A stretch of DNA of 62,000 nt from Tubiluchus corallicola (GCA_030141605.1 JAQGDQ010000592.1:1-62000), one strand, 5' to 3'. Positions 1 to 28,078 are shown, counted from the stretch's first letter. The notes: generated by a model not told the origin, from the sequence alone. Made by a program: numbers and translations.

Positions 1-453
1 ATATGATAAAAATAAAAACAATGTTATTTTTGAAAGAGAAACTTGTGAAAGATACTTTTTTGTTTCTCGAACACTTAACTTTATCAAGTTGTCAATAGAG
101 ACAATGTTCTGAACATGCATGTAACATATTGGTATCTGGCATTAGTGTCCATGTCCGGTGTAACGCACACCCTACGTTATTAGTAAATGCAACAAGTGAA
201 TGCGCTGGCGAGCGTCAGTGTTTTTCCGATAGATCGGTTGCCGCTTTTTGCGAAAAATCTGGTATCGGTAGCGGTTTCGAAGAAAATTAAAAGATTGGTG
301 TGGGTTCGGATTGACGTTTTCGGGTTTGGAATAACACTGACGTCATGTATGCACTCTGTCAACTTTTGTAGACTCAATCTTGTTCCCCTGTTGCTAAAAC
401 TATGTCCACTCGAGCTGAAAACATATTCAGATGGTGCTGACAAAGTAGGGACA
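1..453. other. Left edge, nothing recognised
   Basis: Both strands carry a modest open frame between about 180 and 537, but neither resembles a known family and they overlap antisense, so I treat them as chance. No repeat structure or splice-bounded exon is visible. Confidence 0.5.
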
Positions 454-1266
454 CTAAACCTCAGTTTTGCAATGTGGTGTAGACTTAGAAAAGAAGTTTT
501 TCGGCTTTCCCAGAATGACAAAACATCGAAGCCTTAATTCTTTGGTATACTGCTGAACAATCATGGCAGTCATTCTTAAGTCAAAATAATTCATCACTTC
601 ATTACCACATTCCATTTCCTCACTACAAGTGAACTCATTTTCAATATTATTAGTTGTTGTCATTTTGTCATACACATGGCCACCCAACTGGCTGTGGCTG
701 GCATCATTTATGCTGACATCTTCATCTTGTGCAACACGCAAACCTCCAAACAGTGACCAGTGTAATTCATGATCTCATCACGAAGTATGGAAACTGGCAG
801 CAACTTTTTAAGTTTTGGATGAAGAAACAGTTCGGTAAAATGCGGCACTGTTAACAGCATTTTTTCTTCCAGGTAAGCCCGTCTTTTCAGTTTTTGCAGA
901 AGGCTATTATCCATTGTGCCAATTTGTAATTGAATTTGCTCAGCTTTAATTTCTTTCCACAATATACTGCAAGATGCAAAATAGGTTTGCAATCTGCTCC
1001 AAGATCCCTATTATCAGAGTGTTCTTGTCAATGCCTGTCAAACGACACCGTTGGTTTTTTGAACCCAGTAGTTCTTCTATTTCACTGAATACATACATAC
1101 ATACCGAATACCGTAATAGCAACAATACCACAAAAAAGTGTCTGTTGGGGTTATGTAGGCCTTTAATTTTATTCGGAGTGTAAACGCCTGATAAGCTATG
1201 ATTGGAGGCAGAACACGTTTTTGTACTGCACATGCAATGTAGTTCTTGTAGTTTCTTGAAGGGCAC
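454..1266 (-). mobile_element. Decayed hAT-type transposase fragment
   Basis: Overlapping minus-strand frames (992 to 708, then 741 to 454) read like the C-terminal part of a hAT/ZBED-type transposase. A helical LLQKLKRRAYLEEK stretch is followed by FLHPKLKKLLPVS, which resembles the hAT 'T-x-L-D-P-R-F-K-x-L' motif. A later NEVMNYFDLRM segment resembles the start of the dimerisation region. The frame is broken at least once and no full-length transposase is present. The part up to 1266 is an open frame I cannot match. No terminal repeats were identified. This is by-eye similarity only. Confidence 0.45.
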
Positions 1267-1671
1267 AATGAATCCTTTAGACTGACTTTAATGTGTATAT
1301 GTGCTGAAAAAAGTTGTATGTATTGCCAAACTTCACAACGCGTTCACCGGTATAGTGCAACAAAAAATGATAATTATGCTACACAGAGAATTTCATAAGC
1401 TTCAAACCGCGTTTAACGCATCGCCTTGTCAAAAGCCTGCACGCAAAAACAGTGTGGAAGAAACCGCGAAATTATATTAAGGCAGATTAATTTGTGGGCG
1501 TGTTTTGCTGTGATGTTTCTCGTTTTTGCATATAATCAGAGAGATACTTCCAGTGGCGTGTTTGTAGCCGTTTAACTGGAGAGAAGAGACGGAAAATGTG
1601 TGTGATTTAATTATTTTATGCCTGTTTGACACTATACAAAATTTATTAATGATCACTTCGTTGGCAGAATT
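1267..1671 (+). promoter_or_regulatory. Presumed promoter and 5' UTR of the OXSR1-type kinase
   Basis: This is the 400 bases directly upstream of the kinase start codon. A TATAAT-like run lies near 1530 and the last 150 bases contain no upstream in-frame coding. I see no CpG island or convincing core element, so promoter placement is inferred only from position. Confidence 0.25.
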
Positions 1672-16741
<15,070 letters not shown>

Positions 16742-18492
16742 TAGCTAGCCGACATAATTATAATTGACTGAGAAGAAGAATAGCACCGGGGGATTCTGAA
16801 ATTCATTTGTGACTAAATAGTATTTATACATCATGCATAATAGCGACAAATTGAAATGTAGTGTATAAAAAGTAGAACTTCAATTCCCCAAAGTCAACTA
16901 TGTTGGCATATACTATTGCCACTTTCCATTGCAGTTAATAATTTCAAAACAGCTAGCATTGGCAAACCAAAAATGCATGCCCGAGACAGACATGACTTTA
17001 AAAGCTATAAAATTAATCATATTACACATGGTGATTGGAATCGTTATTACTACAAAACTATTTATCATGTTTATATACTTAATACTATTTATGTTTAAGT
17101 TATTCTAAGAATAATCAAGATGGCGAATTTTTGTCACTTGAGCTGTTAAACTATTGAAAAGCATGTTAATTTAACCTTGCTAAATGTGGTGCATCCCAAA
17201 TGAATTGTGATTTAAGATCTAATTTTGGAATTAAGATAATTAAGTATTCTGTGTTCTTTGTGTTAGCCTAAAAAAGAAACTGTAGGTGTTAATTGCTTCA
17301 TTGGTTGCACTTAGTGGTTTACTTCACATGAACTTGAAGGCGAATATTACCATTCGTCAAATGATACTGTAGGCATGAGAAAGCAAAACCTGGCAGACTT
17401 GACCATTCAAATGGCTCTGAATGTTATGTTAAAAAACTGGGATGATTTTTCAAGCACTTTACCTAAACTTATACATTCAGTGGAAAATACATGTTTCATT
17501 ACCTATAATGATTTTCAAAATACATTGTAATTAAATGTGGTAGCATAGAAACTAGAGAGAGTAGCTACTGATGACATCACAGATGGGTACAATTTTCCAC
17601 CAACGAGTCTTCTATGTATGCTTCAAAACTCAAGCACGTTTGCCAGAATGCAAAAACTTCGGATTTTAAGTTTGTCGATGGGCTACAACCTATCTGTGAT
17701 TTCATGAGGCTGCCCTGACTAATAGGGCCATTGTGTAGGCCTGTAGTTCTGCCAATCTGGTACACCAAGAATAATATGCTCCTGCTAAATAAGTATATAA
17801 AGCCAAGAATGTGCAACAATGAAAAGTTAATGACTTTGATTCTTGAATTGAGCTACGGTCTGAAACTGGCTGCTGTTTTTCTTTGAGTTTTAGTAGTGCT
17901 ATCACTGTTGTGTCTAGGCAAACAGGCACACTATAACACCAAATAGCATATGTAACAGCATGTCGAAAGCAGCTTGTTGTTGAAGTATAAAATGTGAATG
18001 GTTTAGCATTCTCCAATTGAGAAAATCTGCCTCGTAAATGAAAGGCTCACTGTTCTAATGTCAACTAGTTTTTAGCAATTTAATTTGCTTTGATTTAATT
18101 AAAGGAGACTTGAAAAGACAGCTTTGTCTAATGCATTTGGGTGTAACATTTGTGCCTTAGTTCAGCATTAGGTAACGGAGAAAATCAATTGATTCTTCTT
18201 ACTAATTAGTAGTCTTCTGATCATATGAATCTTCTTTACTATTATGAGCATGGCACCGATTGCAAATACTTGTAACTTATATATGATTATGTCGATTTCC
18301 ATGAACCTTAGGTACAACAAGAAAGTATTTTACCACAGTACTGTAAACTTTAATCATTCTTCTTGGGTTACTTGCCTGTGATGAAAGCATATAAACAGAC
18401 TGGTCTGCTAAGCCAGTCTCATTTTCATTGTTCACTCAATTTTGTATTGTGATGTCATAATAAAGTTGCTCCAGTACAAATTTTTACAACAA
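16742..18492. other. OXSR1 downstream region
   Basis: Holds the kinase 3' UTR. There is no AATAAA close to the stop; the first candidates are ATTAAA at 18098 and AATAAA at 18459, so the UTR may be long. It also contains the repeat copy at 17.4-17.7 kb. Antisense open frames at 17577-18016 have no family likeness. Confidence 0.4.
17430..17720. repeat. Diverged third copy of the intron-1 repeat
   Basis: Shares GGGATGATTTTTCA (17440) and a GATGACATCACA block followed by ACAATTT (17572) with the two copies at 4.2-5.2 kb, in the same order and orientation. The remainder is strongly diverged. This suggests a dispersed element rather than a purely local duplication. Confidence 0.45.
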
Positions 18493-18732
18493 AATGGATG
18501 CTATAGCTACGTTTAATGATGTTGTTAATAGCTTATTTAGAAATGAATCAACGACAACAATAAAGGACATTCTAAATGACACATCCAAGCAGTTGAGCAG
18601 AAAAACTCAATAAGCAAGCAACCCAATGTTTGCATTCTGGGCTAGTTTTACCAGATTAGTACTAAACCACGTTAAATTTAATTCTACATTAGCTTTGACT
18701 GCAGCTACATCATAAAATATTTCTAAACTATC
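18493..18732 (+). pseudogene. Decayed ORF of unknown family
   Basis: An ATG at 18493 opens a 39-codon frame (MDAIATFNDVV to LSRKTQ). After one TAA the same frame continues for about 33 more codons (NPMFAFWASFTRLVLNHV) to a second stop. Continuous protein-like composition across an internal stop suggests a dead transposon or retrocopy ORF. The FWASFTRLV stretch is reminiscent of a helical motif in uncharacterised transposon-associated proteins, but I cannot name the family. Confidence 0.25.
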
Positions 18733-20945
18733 TTCCTGGAAGTGATTTAACTGTCATTTTTGTATTTGAGCAGTACTAGTACTTGTTCCAAATGTGACAT
18801 TTGTTACTTAAAATTAAAGCTTATTCTTATATGAGTCCCAGATTATTCTACTTATAAGTGACAACAAAAGACTGTGTATGTAATGTATATTTAGTTTTCA
18901 TAAATGTCTTATTAATGCCTTGTAACTTTCATTGATATTTATGACAGCACGTACAAAATGACACTGGAAATATATAATGAAAGGCTTGCCACTGTGCTAA
19001 AAAGGAAGCACACAATAATTCCAATCACTTTGAAATTTGAATGTTTATTTACTTAAAGGTAGTTAATTTACAAACATTTTAACAAGGATGTATCGTATAT
19101 AATGCTTTTGGTGTACATACATACGTAAATAAACTGTTTCAAATTATTAATGATTCGTATTAACTACATTTCATTATTTGTCTGATGAAACAATAGCAGG
19201 GAAAATATCCAAAAGAAATACAGTTCTGCTACTAAGCGGAACCCAATTTAAGCCATTTGGCAATTAGCAGAAAACAATTAAGGGAGCAGAATATGTAATA
19301 CAAACAGCAACTTATGAACTTAACAAAGAGTTACAGCCACTTAAAGTATGAACAAAAATTCTCAATGAGAATTCCTGGCTTTCTAAACAGAGCAAAAACT
19401 GGAGTGTTATCTATCTTACACTGAAATCATGCAGAACCAGGAAAATCCCATACGGCCTATTGCAAACCTACTTATGTTGTAAATCTTAACAAGAAAAGCC
19501 ACACCCATTCATTTACAGCATAGTGAAATGATTGATAAACTACACTCCCCATATGCCAAACATTTTAGCCACTTGCCAGCCTGAAAGAAATCGTGTGGAA
19601 ATAGCTCATACATAAATATTAACAGCGAATACAGCCACTGATATGCAACTACTGAGCATTTAGGAAAAACTACACTGTCAAAGTTAATTACAAAAAAGAA
19701 CAATCGCAATGTTAACCATAATTACATTAAGGATGGTTGTGTAATAATGCAAATAATTTTGACGGCTTTTTCAATGCCAAAAATGGCTTACAACATAGGA
19801 AAATTAGACAAAATCAACCACAGGGTATGGATCTTCTATGTTTTGGTAGAATTATTGATTTAACAAACAAAAGCTATGACCGTAAATGTACAAATTTGTA
19901 CATATGAAGCAAAAAGAATTGAACATTCTAATCAGCTTGGAAGGAGCATGCTGCCGCTGTTGGGTTTATGACAATATAGCAGAATAAACAGTTATCATCT
20001 TGTCTATTGGGGTGCCATGTGGAGAGTCCAGTTAAGCCCCAAAACCCAGTGAAGCATGGCAACTCTGATAGTCGGTTGCCTTAATGCAGAGATTCTTATG
20101 AATAACAGTCATCATGAATTAGACTTCTCCTGAGTGAGGTTTCACTCATTTTACAAACTTGCTAAAAATTTTCCATGTTATTTAACAATTGGTAAGCCAT
20201 CATAACAAAAGCAAATATTTTTCCCAGACAATGAATGAAGCAGTGATGTACCCTAAGTTATTTTCATTGATGCTAAAGCAGGCAGTTCGTCACTGAGTTC
20301 CATGTCAATTATTCTTAAGTGGCCAACCTGCAATGTGCATATAATAATGAAAACACTGAACGGATGTTATCATATTTATAATCAGTAACGATCAAAATAC
20401 ATAAAAAGGATTGTTAAGTCGAAAACTACATCAGCACAAATTTTGTTGCTTGTAGACTGTACACTACTTGCTTTCAGGTTTTCCAGCAGTATCTTGCTTG
20501 CAGTATATTTTAGAAATAGTTTGAAATGCACATACTTCAATATCACGTGAGACAAAATGCAACTATTTCTTGCTGAACAAAATTCAATGCACTTGGTATG
20601 GTCTTAGAACTGGATACAGTTTGGATGAGTGATACCAAAAATGCCCGGTTGTAAAAATAACAATCAGCTAACATAAAACGAAGTAAATTGGATGAATAGT
20701 AATTTTAACTATTGTGGTCAGTTTATAAAAGTAAGGATTTTGGATGAAGGTTGTTATATGAGGGAAAAACTACAGCTGAGTTTGGCTGGTCCGAGTTGTT
20801 CTACTGCATGTTTTACTGTTATTTTCCTGAAAAGCATTTGAAGCATTATGTTATTGAATTAGTGAACTACTATGCATATTATAAAAGTATGATGCACCAC
20901 AGATACACCAGCATAGTACATGTACACAATTATACGAAAACAAAT
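18733..20945. other. Convergent intergenic region, possible UBE3D 3' UTR
   Basis: AT-rich with no coding signal on either strand. Scanning downstream of UBE3D on the minus strand, the first exact AATAAA I found is at 19049-19044, which would imply a 3' UTR of about 1.9 kb. Otherwise nothing is recognised. Confidence 0.35.
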
Positions 20946-23900
20946 CTAAATATAAACCAGGTGAAACTTTTTGGTAATAACAAAACAATACAGAGCAAGA
21001 CTAAAAATGACAAGCTTCAAAACAATTTTATAACTTACTTTAAAATGGTTTAGAGATTGCAGTGAAGAAGGTAGTATTGTTGTACTTTCTTGCAATAAAC
21101 TGTGAAGTAACAAACAGTCAGATTCTAGCAATGAGACATTATGCACAGTTAGATCCCTCTCCCAGCTTTTGCATACTCTGCAAAACAAAAATACTCGTGT
21201 ACAAAAAAATTTAGTACTGTAGAAACAAAACTTTAACTGCCTTGTAGGAGGAGTTTATTCGAGTTCACTCAATTGTTTTTATTGTTTTTTAAAATGATTA
21301 CTTACACTTTGCTGACTGCATCTTCTGTTGGGTCAAGATACAAAATCTTAATGACAGGAAAAGAATTGATGCTGACTTTTCTTTCCTTAACATGAGATGA
21401 TGCCAGTTGTACATCCGTTCCCATTATCCATACCTTAAAAATATTTTACATAAACAAAACTGTATATACATTTCAAATTGAATAAGATCAAAACCAGAGA
21501 ATAAAGACAAAGTCTTTATTCATGCTCGACAAGTTTTACTTAAGACTTTGACTCGAGAAATTTGTGGTCATTGCAAAAATTGTTTGTTGTTTCTGCAGAG
21601 TTTTTGCAGAAAAATCACTTTTGCAGACTCATGGTCTACTATCTTACTAAGAAGCCAATTCCAGCTATAAAGCAACACTACCACTAAAGATTACCAAAGA
21701 CGTTTCATGTATAAAACTGAACAGTGATTTATAGAGCAGAATTTAGTGTAAACATATTGACAGAATAAAAGCTTTGAAAAAATGTCTGTATACCTACCTA
21801 TTGCTTACTTACCAATACTAAATAGTGCATAATAATAATGCTATTAATCCTATCTACATTTTCTAACACTAGTTCAACAAACCTGGACTTTTTAGACTTT
21901 TCACCATCTGGTCAAAACAGCATTAGACAATAGTGTGGTTTGAATTTTAACATACTAATGTATTAGTACATTAATGCCACTCTTTGCATAACATTATGGA
22001 TGACCATAGCTTAACATAATATAATGAAATGTTTATGAAGTCAAATCACGTATTAAAAATTAAATCAATTAAATCAACATGTATTGGTACAAACCAGTAA
22101 CTGAGTTTTAGTTTTCCCACTGAAAGATGCTTGAATCAAACATTTGTATGCATCCATCTTATGGCATGCTGATAATAGTATTTGAGCTAACTGCACCTCT
22201 TGATTATACCTGAAAAACGTGTTACGGTTTGTAGATCGCAAGTCTTTGAAAATTAGCAGCTTAATGATATATTACACAGGACAATATATGATCGAGTGAA
22301 AACTAAATTCACAGAATTTGAAGTTGCATAATATTGTATTGCTATTATACTTAAAAGAAGCAATGTAAAATTTTTTAACAAAACCATGCAGCAATTTCTA
22401 CACCGTCCTTTAAAATCCAACAGGCATGACAAATTTATATGTCTCAAACTTTTAAGCAGTGAAAGAGAATACAGTCAAACCTCTTTCTACCATCTAGTTT
22501 TGGACAATAAAAAAAGATGGCATAAAGCAAGTCGGCAGTATAACGAGGTGCATTATCACATACTCGTCTATATAACATATGTTTTGCATTATGTTTTGGC
22601 AAAAAACTGGCATTAAGTGAGATTAGCATTAGAAAGGGGAGCATTATAATGAGATTTGACTGTAATTTAAAATGTTATTTCAGTTCACATTTTTATTCCA
22701 ACCTATTTGATAACATTCCCTTACTTGTATTTAGATATTCTTGTTTTCTCCCAACATATTTTGTGAAGATACAATTGAAAAGCTATGGTGTCATTTATGG
22801 CATTCGTGGTGCCTGACACAATATGATGTTCTGTAAAAGAAATTTCTCAATGATTTTGTAACAACACAATAATGAAAATTTACATACAGTTTGGATTCTT
22901 GCTCCATTTTTTAACAAGCAGACAGCCATGCTTTCAGAATGAATTAGAAATGTAAGGACACCAACACAACAACGAAGGTTCAAAACAACGTAAAGTTAGT
23001 TTACAAAGTTTAGACAAGTAATTTCTGCTAAAGTTCCTAAATCTTATGCACTAAATTAAAAAAAGAAAAACTAGAGTATTACCTCTTGGTAACGGCAGAT
23101 TGTGAATTGCTAGTCCAACATGATTTCCACATGTTTTACACAATATTACAGAATTATCAGCAAATTTTATACTTTCATCATTTACGACTGCTGGATGGAC
23201 TAACAAATACAAGCTTCCAATCAAACAAATATCTGAAATAAACAGTGGGTAAGGTATTTTTAGGAATAACCATGTCGACATGTGATAATTTTGAACAGTA
23301 AAAAAATAGAATTTTGGAATTTAGAATAAAATTTGAAAATACAAAAATATTTTGTAACACTTACTTGTGAATCAAAACATGGTGAATAAAATCACAGCCA
23401 CTTACCATGTTATTAAGATGACTGTAACATATTTCTAGTGTTGTCACGCTACAAGAATTTTGAATCATGACAAATGCCAGAACCTAGATATATCACTAGC
23501 TGTATCGCAGTAAATCACAAATGTAGAAGAAAGTCAACAAACATAACCTCCAAAACTTAGAATTCACAGTTCTTGGCTCAAAAATAGCTTCTCCTCTAAT
23601 TATACGTCATTGTACAATTTTAAAGTCTGTAGTTTGAAACTCATGCAAGCTATAAGGCATTCAGTTATCGCCCATCCATTTCAGCCTTGCCATTTTTAGT
23701 CATTATAGTTCCTCTCATGACCTTATTAGTGCTTATTGGTGTTATACTTACTGCACTGGTTCTAATTGTTTCAAGTGTTTTTGCAAATACTTTTGAAAGT
23801 TAACAGTTGACAGTGTTGTTGACGTATATTGCTTTCTATCCAATGTCAAAAAGTCTTAAAATTTCAATTTTGTTTCTAATATTATAGACTTTTTTCTACA

Positions 23901-26900
23901 TAACACATAGCCATGCAACTGAATTCAGCAATACTTTCAAATTTCTGAAACTTAAATGCAAATAAGGTGAATGCGGTAATTAATCGAACAATTCTGTACA
24001 TGTACCATGAGAGAATTTCATCAGAAGAATTTTATCTCTTTACAGCAGCAAAGAATCATCGAAATATGCCTGTATCTATCAAAGCATGGCCTGTCTGGTG
24101 TGAGAATCAGCAGAACATAAGAGTAGCTTTAATTATTATTTGGGTTAATAGCGGGTGTCGTTATTTTAACGAAATCTACTTAAAATTTATCTAAAATTTA
24201 AATACGCAACTTCAAATCTCTTGAGGTTGTATAATTAAGCGAGTCATAAAACTTTATCAAGTACCAAAATAAAAATCGCTGATAACACAGTTTTGGTGGA
24301 AAGAGGAATTGAAGTCAGAAGCAACGATTAGGAAATACATAACCAAGGTATATGGTGTTACACAACAACACTACCATTTGCACCAACTGGTGCAAGTACA
24401 ATAAAGCATGAAAATGCAATAAGTAAAAAGCTGATAATCCACCAGAAAATTCAGAACCAACTATAACTCCAATGCACTACATAGTCAGGAACTATGACTA
24501 TAAAGAGTTCTGGTTCATTTACGTTCAACTCCTTTTTTCATGTTTTCACATTTCCACCACTTCAATTAAATTTTGTTTCAAATGTAACTAAATTACATAA
24601 GAAAACATACAGATAAAGTTTTGATAGGTACGCCCATCATTTTCAAAATCAGAATTTAGAACAAACAAGGATTCCCCATTAATTATCAATGTAATGTTAT
24701 TAGAAATCTTTGTGGTTTTTAGAATTATTGAGATGTTGAAAAGAATAGGCTTAGCTATTAAAATGTTGATCTTTTCTCATACTTTGCTAAAACATATGTA
24801 TATTTGCAGGTTCAGTGTGTGGCAACATTTAGGAGCGTGTGCTTGAATTTTTTTTGAATTACAAAATTTACATGTACAAGGTTCAAATTGATCTCGCACC
24901 AAAAACGTATAGCCTCTTTCAACAAGATTCTTCAACAGCAAAGACAAAGCAGCAGCAAAACAGAATGAGCTGTTTTGCATTAATTCAATAACTTTGAGTT
25001 TATTATAACATTTTTGATTGACAATTTTGCAATGTTGGGTTACAGGCACACTCCATTATTTGCGATCATGGCAAGCAAACTGCTAAACAGCTCCTTTTCT
25101 TTTGCTCTGTTTTGCCTTTGCTATTGAAGAATCTTGCTGAAACAGGCTATACTTTTTTAGTGCAGGTTTATTTTAAATAAACCTTATACATGCAAGTTTT
25201 ATAATTAAAAAAAATTAAAGCACATGTTTGATTAGGAGTATAGACACATAGAATTAGAAACAATCTACTTTATTTTTAAAGAAAAATCACAACTGCTTGT
25301 ACACATGTGATTTAAAATAGAACCGTAAGTACTTGATGTGGTAAATTTGTAGTTATTATGACAATATCAAACACTTCTTTTTCATAATCGTTTAAAAAAA
25401 ATTCTCCATTATGTAGTATGACTGTATGAAGATGGCACTCACCCTCCTTTGGAAGAAGCTTATTTATTGATGGAATGTCACCATTTTTATATTTATGACA
25501 AAACCAATTGCATGCCATTTCTTGCCACCCATCGGACGGGAGAGGCAGTAACTTCCGGAAGTTCCTGTTAAAACAAGTTTGAACCAATACAAAAACAAAA
25601 TTTATCTTTCACAATTGCTAATGCAAAGCCTATCATATTTAAATTTCTGACAAAACTTTTGCTTTTAGAATCATTTTAAGAAGATTCAAAGACCTGAACT
25701 CTCACGATCGTAAAACTGACATTGATCTATCAACCCACCACAATGTTCATACCGGCAACCACACCTGCTTAATATGGATGGTTGTGTGTACTGTCACTAG
25801 AAAAAAAGCAAGTTTGTCGGGAAAGCAGAAGAAAGAAAACATAAGTATAAGTTATCGACACGGTAACAGAATGTAGATCGTTTAGCAGTGCACCATACCG
25901 TTACGAAAAAACTGACTATAGAATTAGTTTAGACTAATAGGATTAAATTATGCACTACCAAATGGAAAAATAAAAATTCCACAAAATAACATAAAGTGCA
26001 CTACTGTAAGTTACCTATGGTTGCAAACCGTTTGCTTGTGCAATAGGCTTCTATGTGCACTGTGGACCATACTATATGTTGCAAATTTACAACAATTAGT
26101 TCATTTTGTTATGAGGTTTCCTGTACTCTAGTAAATGCAGAATCTAGCAGACACATGACTTAGCAGGCCAAATTAAGAAGAAAAGCAAGAAAGCATTTAA
26201 GTATGATTTAAAAAACTGAACAGTATGCTACAACTAGAAAACATTACCAGAGACAGTTTGCCAAAACTTATTAATAGCGCAACTACTGAAGGAGAAAATA
26301 CCAAAACAAGCGAAACAGCTGAAATGACAACTGATTAATTGATTGCTAAAGCATATCTTTTGTGAAGAACTCAAAAACCTTTCAAGGGAACAAATATCTG
26401 CTGTGAGCTACTCAGAATTGACACACTACATATATGTATTTCACACAAATTACCTGAACACAGCCAATAGCCAATGACAAGTCAAGGTAAAGGATTTTAG
26501 TAAAAAGGTGAAGATTGAGGTTATAATTGTCAGGGAAATAATTCTCTGGTCACCACAATTTAGAAGGCCAAAAATGGACTGATAAACAGCTAGTAGCTGT
26601 AAATCGAGTTTTTTAATTAGTATGCACAACAAATATTAAATTTACCTAATTTTAGGTAAAACAGAAACAATTTTTTTTGTGACTGGCCTTGACATAATAA
26701 TATTGCTGTAGAAACTTCCAATAATTTATGAAAACTGAAAAGATTTCAGAGGCCATCAAGACTGGTCTCTAGAATGTTCCATAGCTTATCAGAGTTTAAG
26801 TCAAGCAGTGCTATGCATGTGTTGATGGCTGACTTGACACACAAAGATCTGCCATTTTCATCTACTATTCTAAATGAACATAAGTTTACATAGATATAAA

Positions 26901-27494
26901 TTACACACACACAAAACATATGCATAGGTGAATTCACACAGTGTGCCAGGCTAATTTGCATCAGTGCAGTAAATGAGAAAATTAGCCCACTTGTACTATT
27001 TATCTATTAGTATCAGCTGCACTTACAAGTTCTTCCTAGAAAGCTCATGTCTACAGCACAGACATTGAATAATGTTGACACCTAGTTCTGCGATCTCTCT
27101 ATCACCAGGAAGTTTGGAAAATTTAATTCTTTCTGTGGTAGTTCTCTGTGCGTGTACCCTAATATGAATTTCTGAAGATTTGGTACTTCGCTGACAAGTG
27201 TCTGGTAAGAAATTCACATCTTTAACATCAAGAATAATAGTCATTGCAGTTTCGTTGGCACATTTGGGTTGCAGAGTTACTAACAGTGAAGATTGCCTCA
27301 CAGATACTTTCGATGCATCACTAAATTAAAGTAAATAAAGAACGTTAGCAACTTTGTACGGTATAACAGCAAGTAACAATAAGCTGAATAATCATACAAA
27401 AAGAAAAAACTCACCACGAATACGTTTCAGGTATCTTTGTAAGATAAATACTTGCAACACTCAAATTCACTTTGTGTTCAAAGTATAATTCCAT
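20946..27494 (-). CDS. UBE3D: UBE3D-type E2-binding protein (HECT_2 family), 8 exons
   Basis: Related to human UBE3D, described as an E3 that accepts ubiquitin from E2s such as UBE2C, and to yeast Ipa1, linked to mRNA 3'-end processing. Exons on the minus strand: 27494-27415, 27320-27027, 25564-25443, 23232-23083, 22812-22725, 22209-22095, 21433-21306, 21177-20946. Phases agree throughout; 1209 nt, 402 aa (human 389). Landmarks: Cys pair C-L-C-C at about 113-116, LLPLPSDGWQEMACNWFCH (130-148), PKEDICLIGSLYLL (162-176), second pair CKTCG (197-201), the tract VQLAQILLSA to LLVWIMGTDVQLA, then SWERDLTVHN and LPSSLQSLNHF at the end. These follow human UBE3D in order. Start is the first Met of exon 1; the acceptor at 27534 leads only into 5' UTR with stops in all frames. 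The final 30 residues after NHFK are hydrophobic and may be intron (GTAAGT at 21038-21033). Confidence 0.86.
21434..26996 (-). other. UBE3D introns, mostly featureless
   Basis: Introns 25565-27026, 23233-25442 and 21434-22094 contain no gene or transposon signature I recognise. Antisense or sense open frames such as 24777-25049 and 23967-24194 lack family likeness and splice support. Intron 22210-22724 carries a pogo-like MITE listed separately. Confidence 0.45.
22470..22664. mobile_element. Pogo/Tc1-like MITE in a UBE3D intron
   Basis: About 190 bp bounded by CAGTCAAACCTC (22472) and GAGATTTGACTG (ending 22662). These are inverted repeats of each other with one mismatch, flanked on each side by TA. 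Terminal CAGT...CCTC with TA duplication is the pogo/Tigger hallmark within Tc1/mariner. No transposase is encoded, so it is non-autonomous. Confidence 0.6.
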
Positions 27495-27960
27495 GAGTCT
27501 GTTGTTACTACTACGATTTAAAATCTGTCATAACCTGGAAATAACAATAAATGCATACAAGAATAAAATAGTATTATACAGGAAGAAATTCACTAACTTT
27601 TGTATCATTAAATTCTTATCTATATATGGACTTATCATTAAATTTATCATTAAAGTCTCAACAAATAATAACTTTATAAGGACTGGCCCGGCATAAATAT
27701 ATGGAGCTTGCTGCTTGGCTAAAATCAGCATGACAATTGAAAATACTCAATATGATTACTGAAAACGGTCACTCATCCACTTATTAGCCAGTCTCGTGAA
27801 GGTTTGTTGGTGTTTCAGTCACTGACCATGCATCAATATATGTATGCAATATGAAGCATGCATGGATTACATATGAATGCATAGAGATGTAGCATATATG
27901 ACAATTATACACTTCAATTACAAAACAGAATGAAAAAATAGAATGATTTATAAAAAAGAT
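27495..27960 (-). promoter_or_regulatory. UBE3D 5' UTR and upstream region
   Basis: A good acceptor (TTTCCAG) ends at 27535, so 27534-27495 is probably 5' UTR spliced from an upstream non-coding exon. Stops occur in all three frames before the ATG. Beyond it the sequence is AT-rich and shows no core promoter element I can identify. Confidence 0.35.
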
Positions 27961-27966
27961 AAAATG

Positions 27967-28078
27967 ATGTCTACAGGAAAAGTAAGTCCTTCAAATTGAA
28001 GGCGTTGGCTTTGGCCATGGTCCAGGTCCTGCGGATATTGTGCACCAAAGATGAGCAGACACACTCCTTTTGGATCTG
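27967..28078 (-). other. Isolated exon-like block, possible UPF0183/PHAF1 similarity
   Basis: A GC-richer 110-bp block in AT-rich surroundings. It has a good minus-strand acceptor (TTTGCAG ending 28079) and two open minus frames. One reads DPKGVCLLIFGAQYPQD, then RLQFEGLTFPVD. That resembles by eye the UPF0183/PHAF1 (C16orf70) segment F-G-x-x-Y-P-G ... L-x-F-x-G-L-x-F. A weak donor GTAGAC follows CCT. No companion exons were found. Alternatives: a UBE3D 5' non-coding exon or a gene fragment carried by a transposon. Confidence 0.25.

Noticed and set aside
187-537. 116-codon plus-strand open frame at the left edge
   Set aside because: Paired with an equally long antisense frame and not recognisable; likely chance.
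17577-18016. Minus-strand open frames downstream of OXSR1
   Set aside because: No conserved motif and overlap with a dispersed repeat.
24777-25049. Cys-containing minus-strand frame within UBE3D
   Set aside because: Lies in the intron between exons 3 and 4; phases join cleanly without it.
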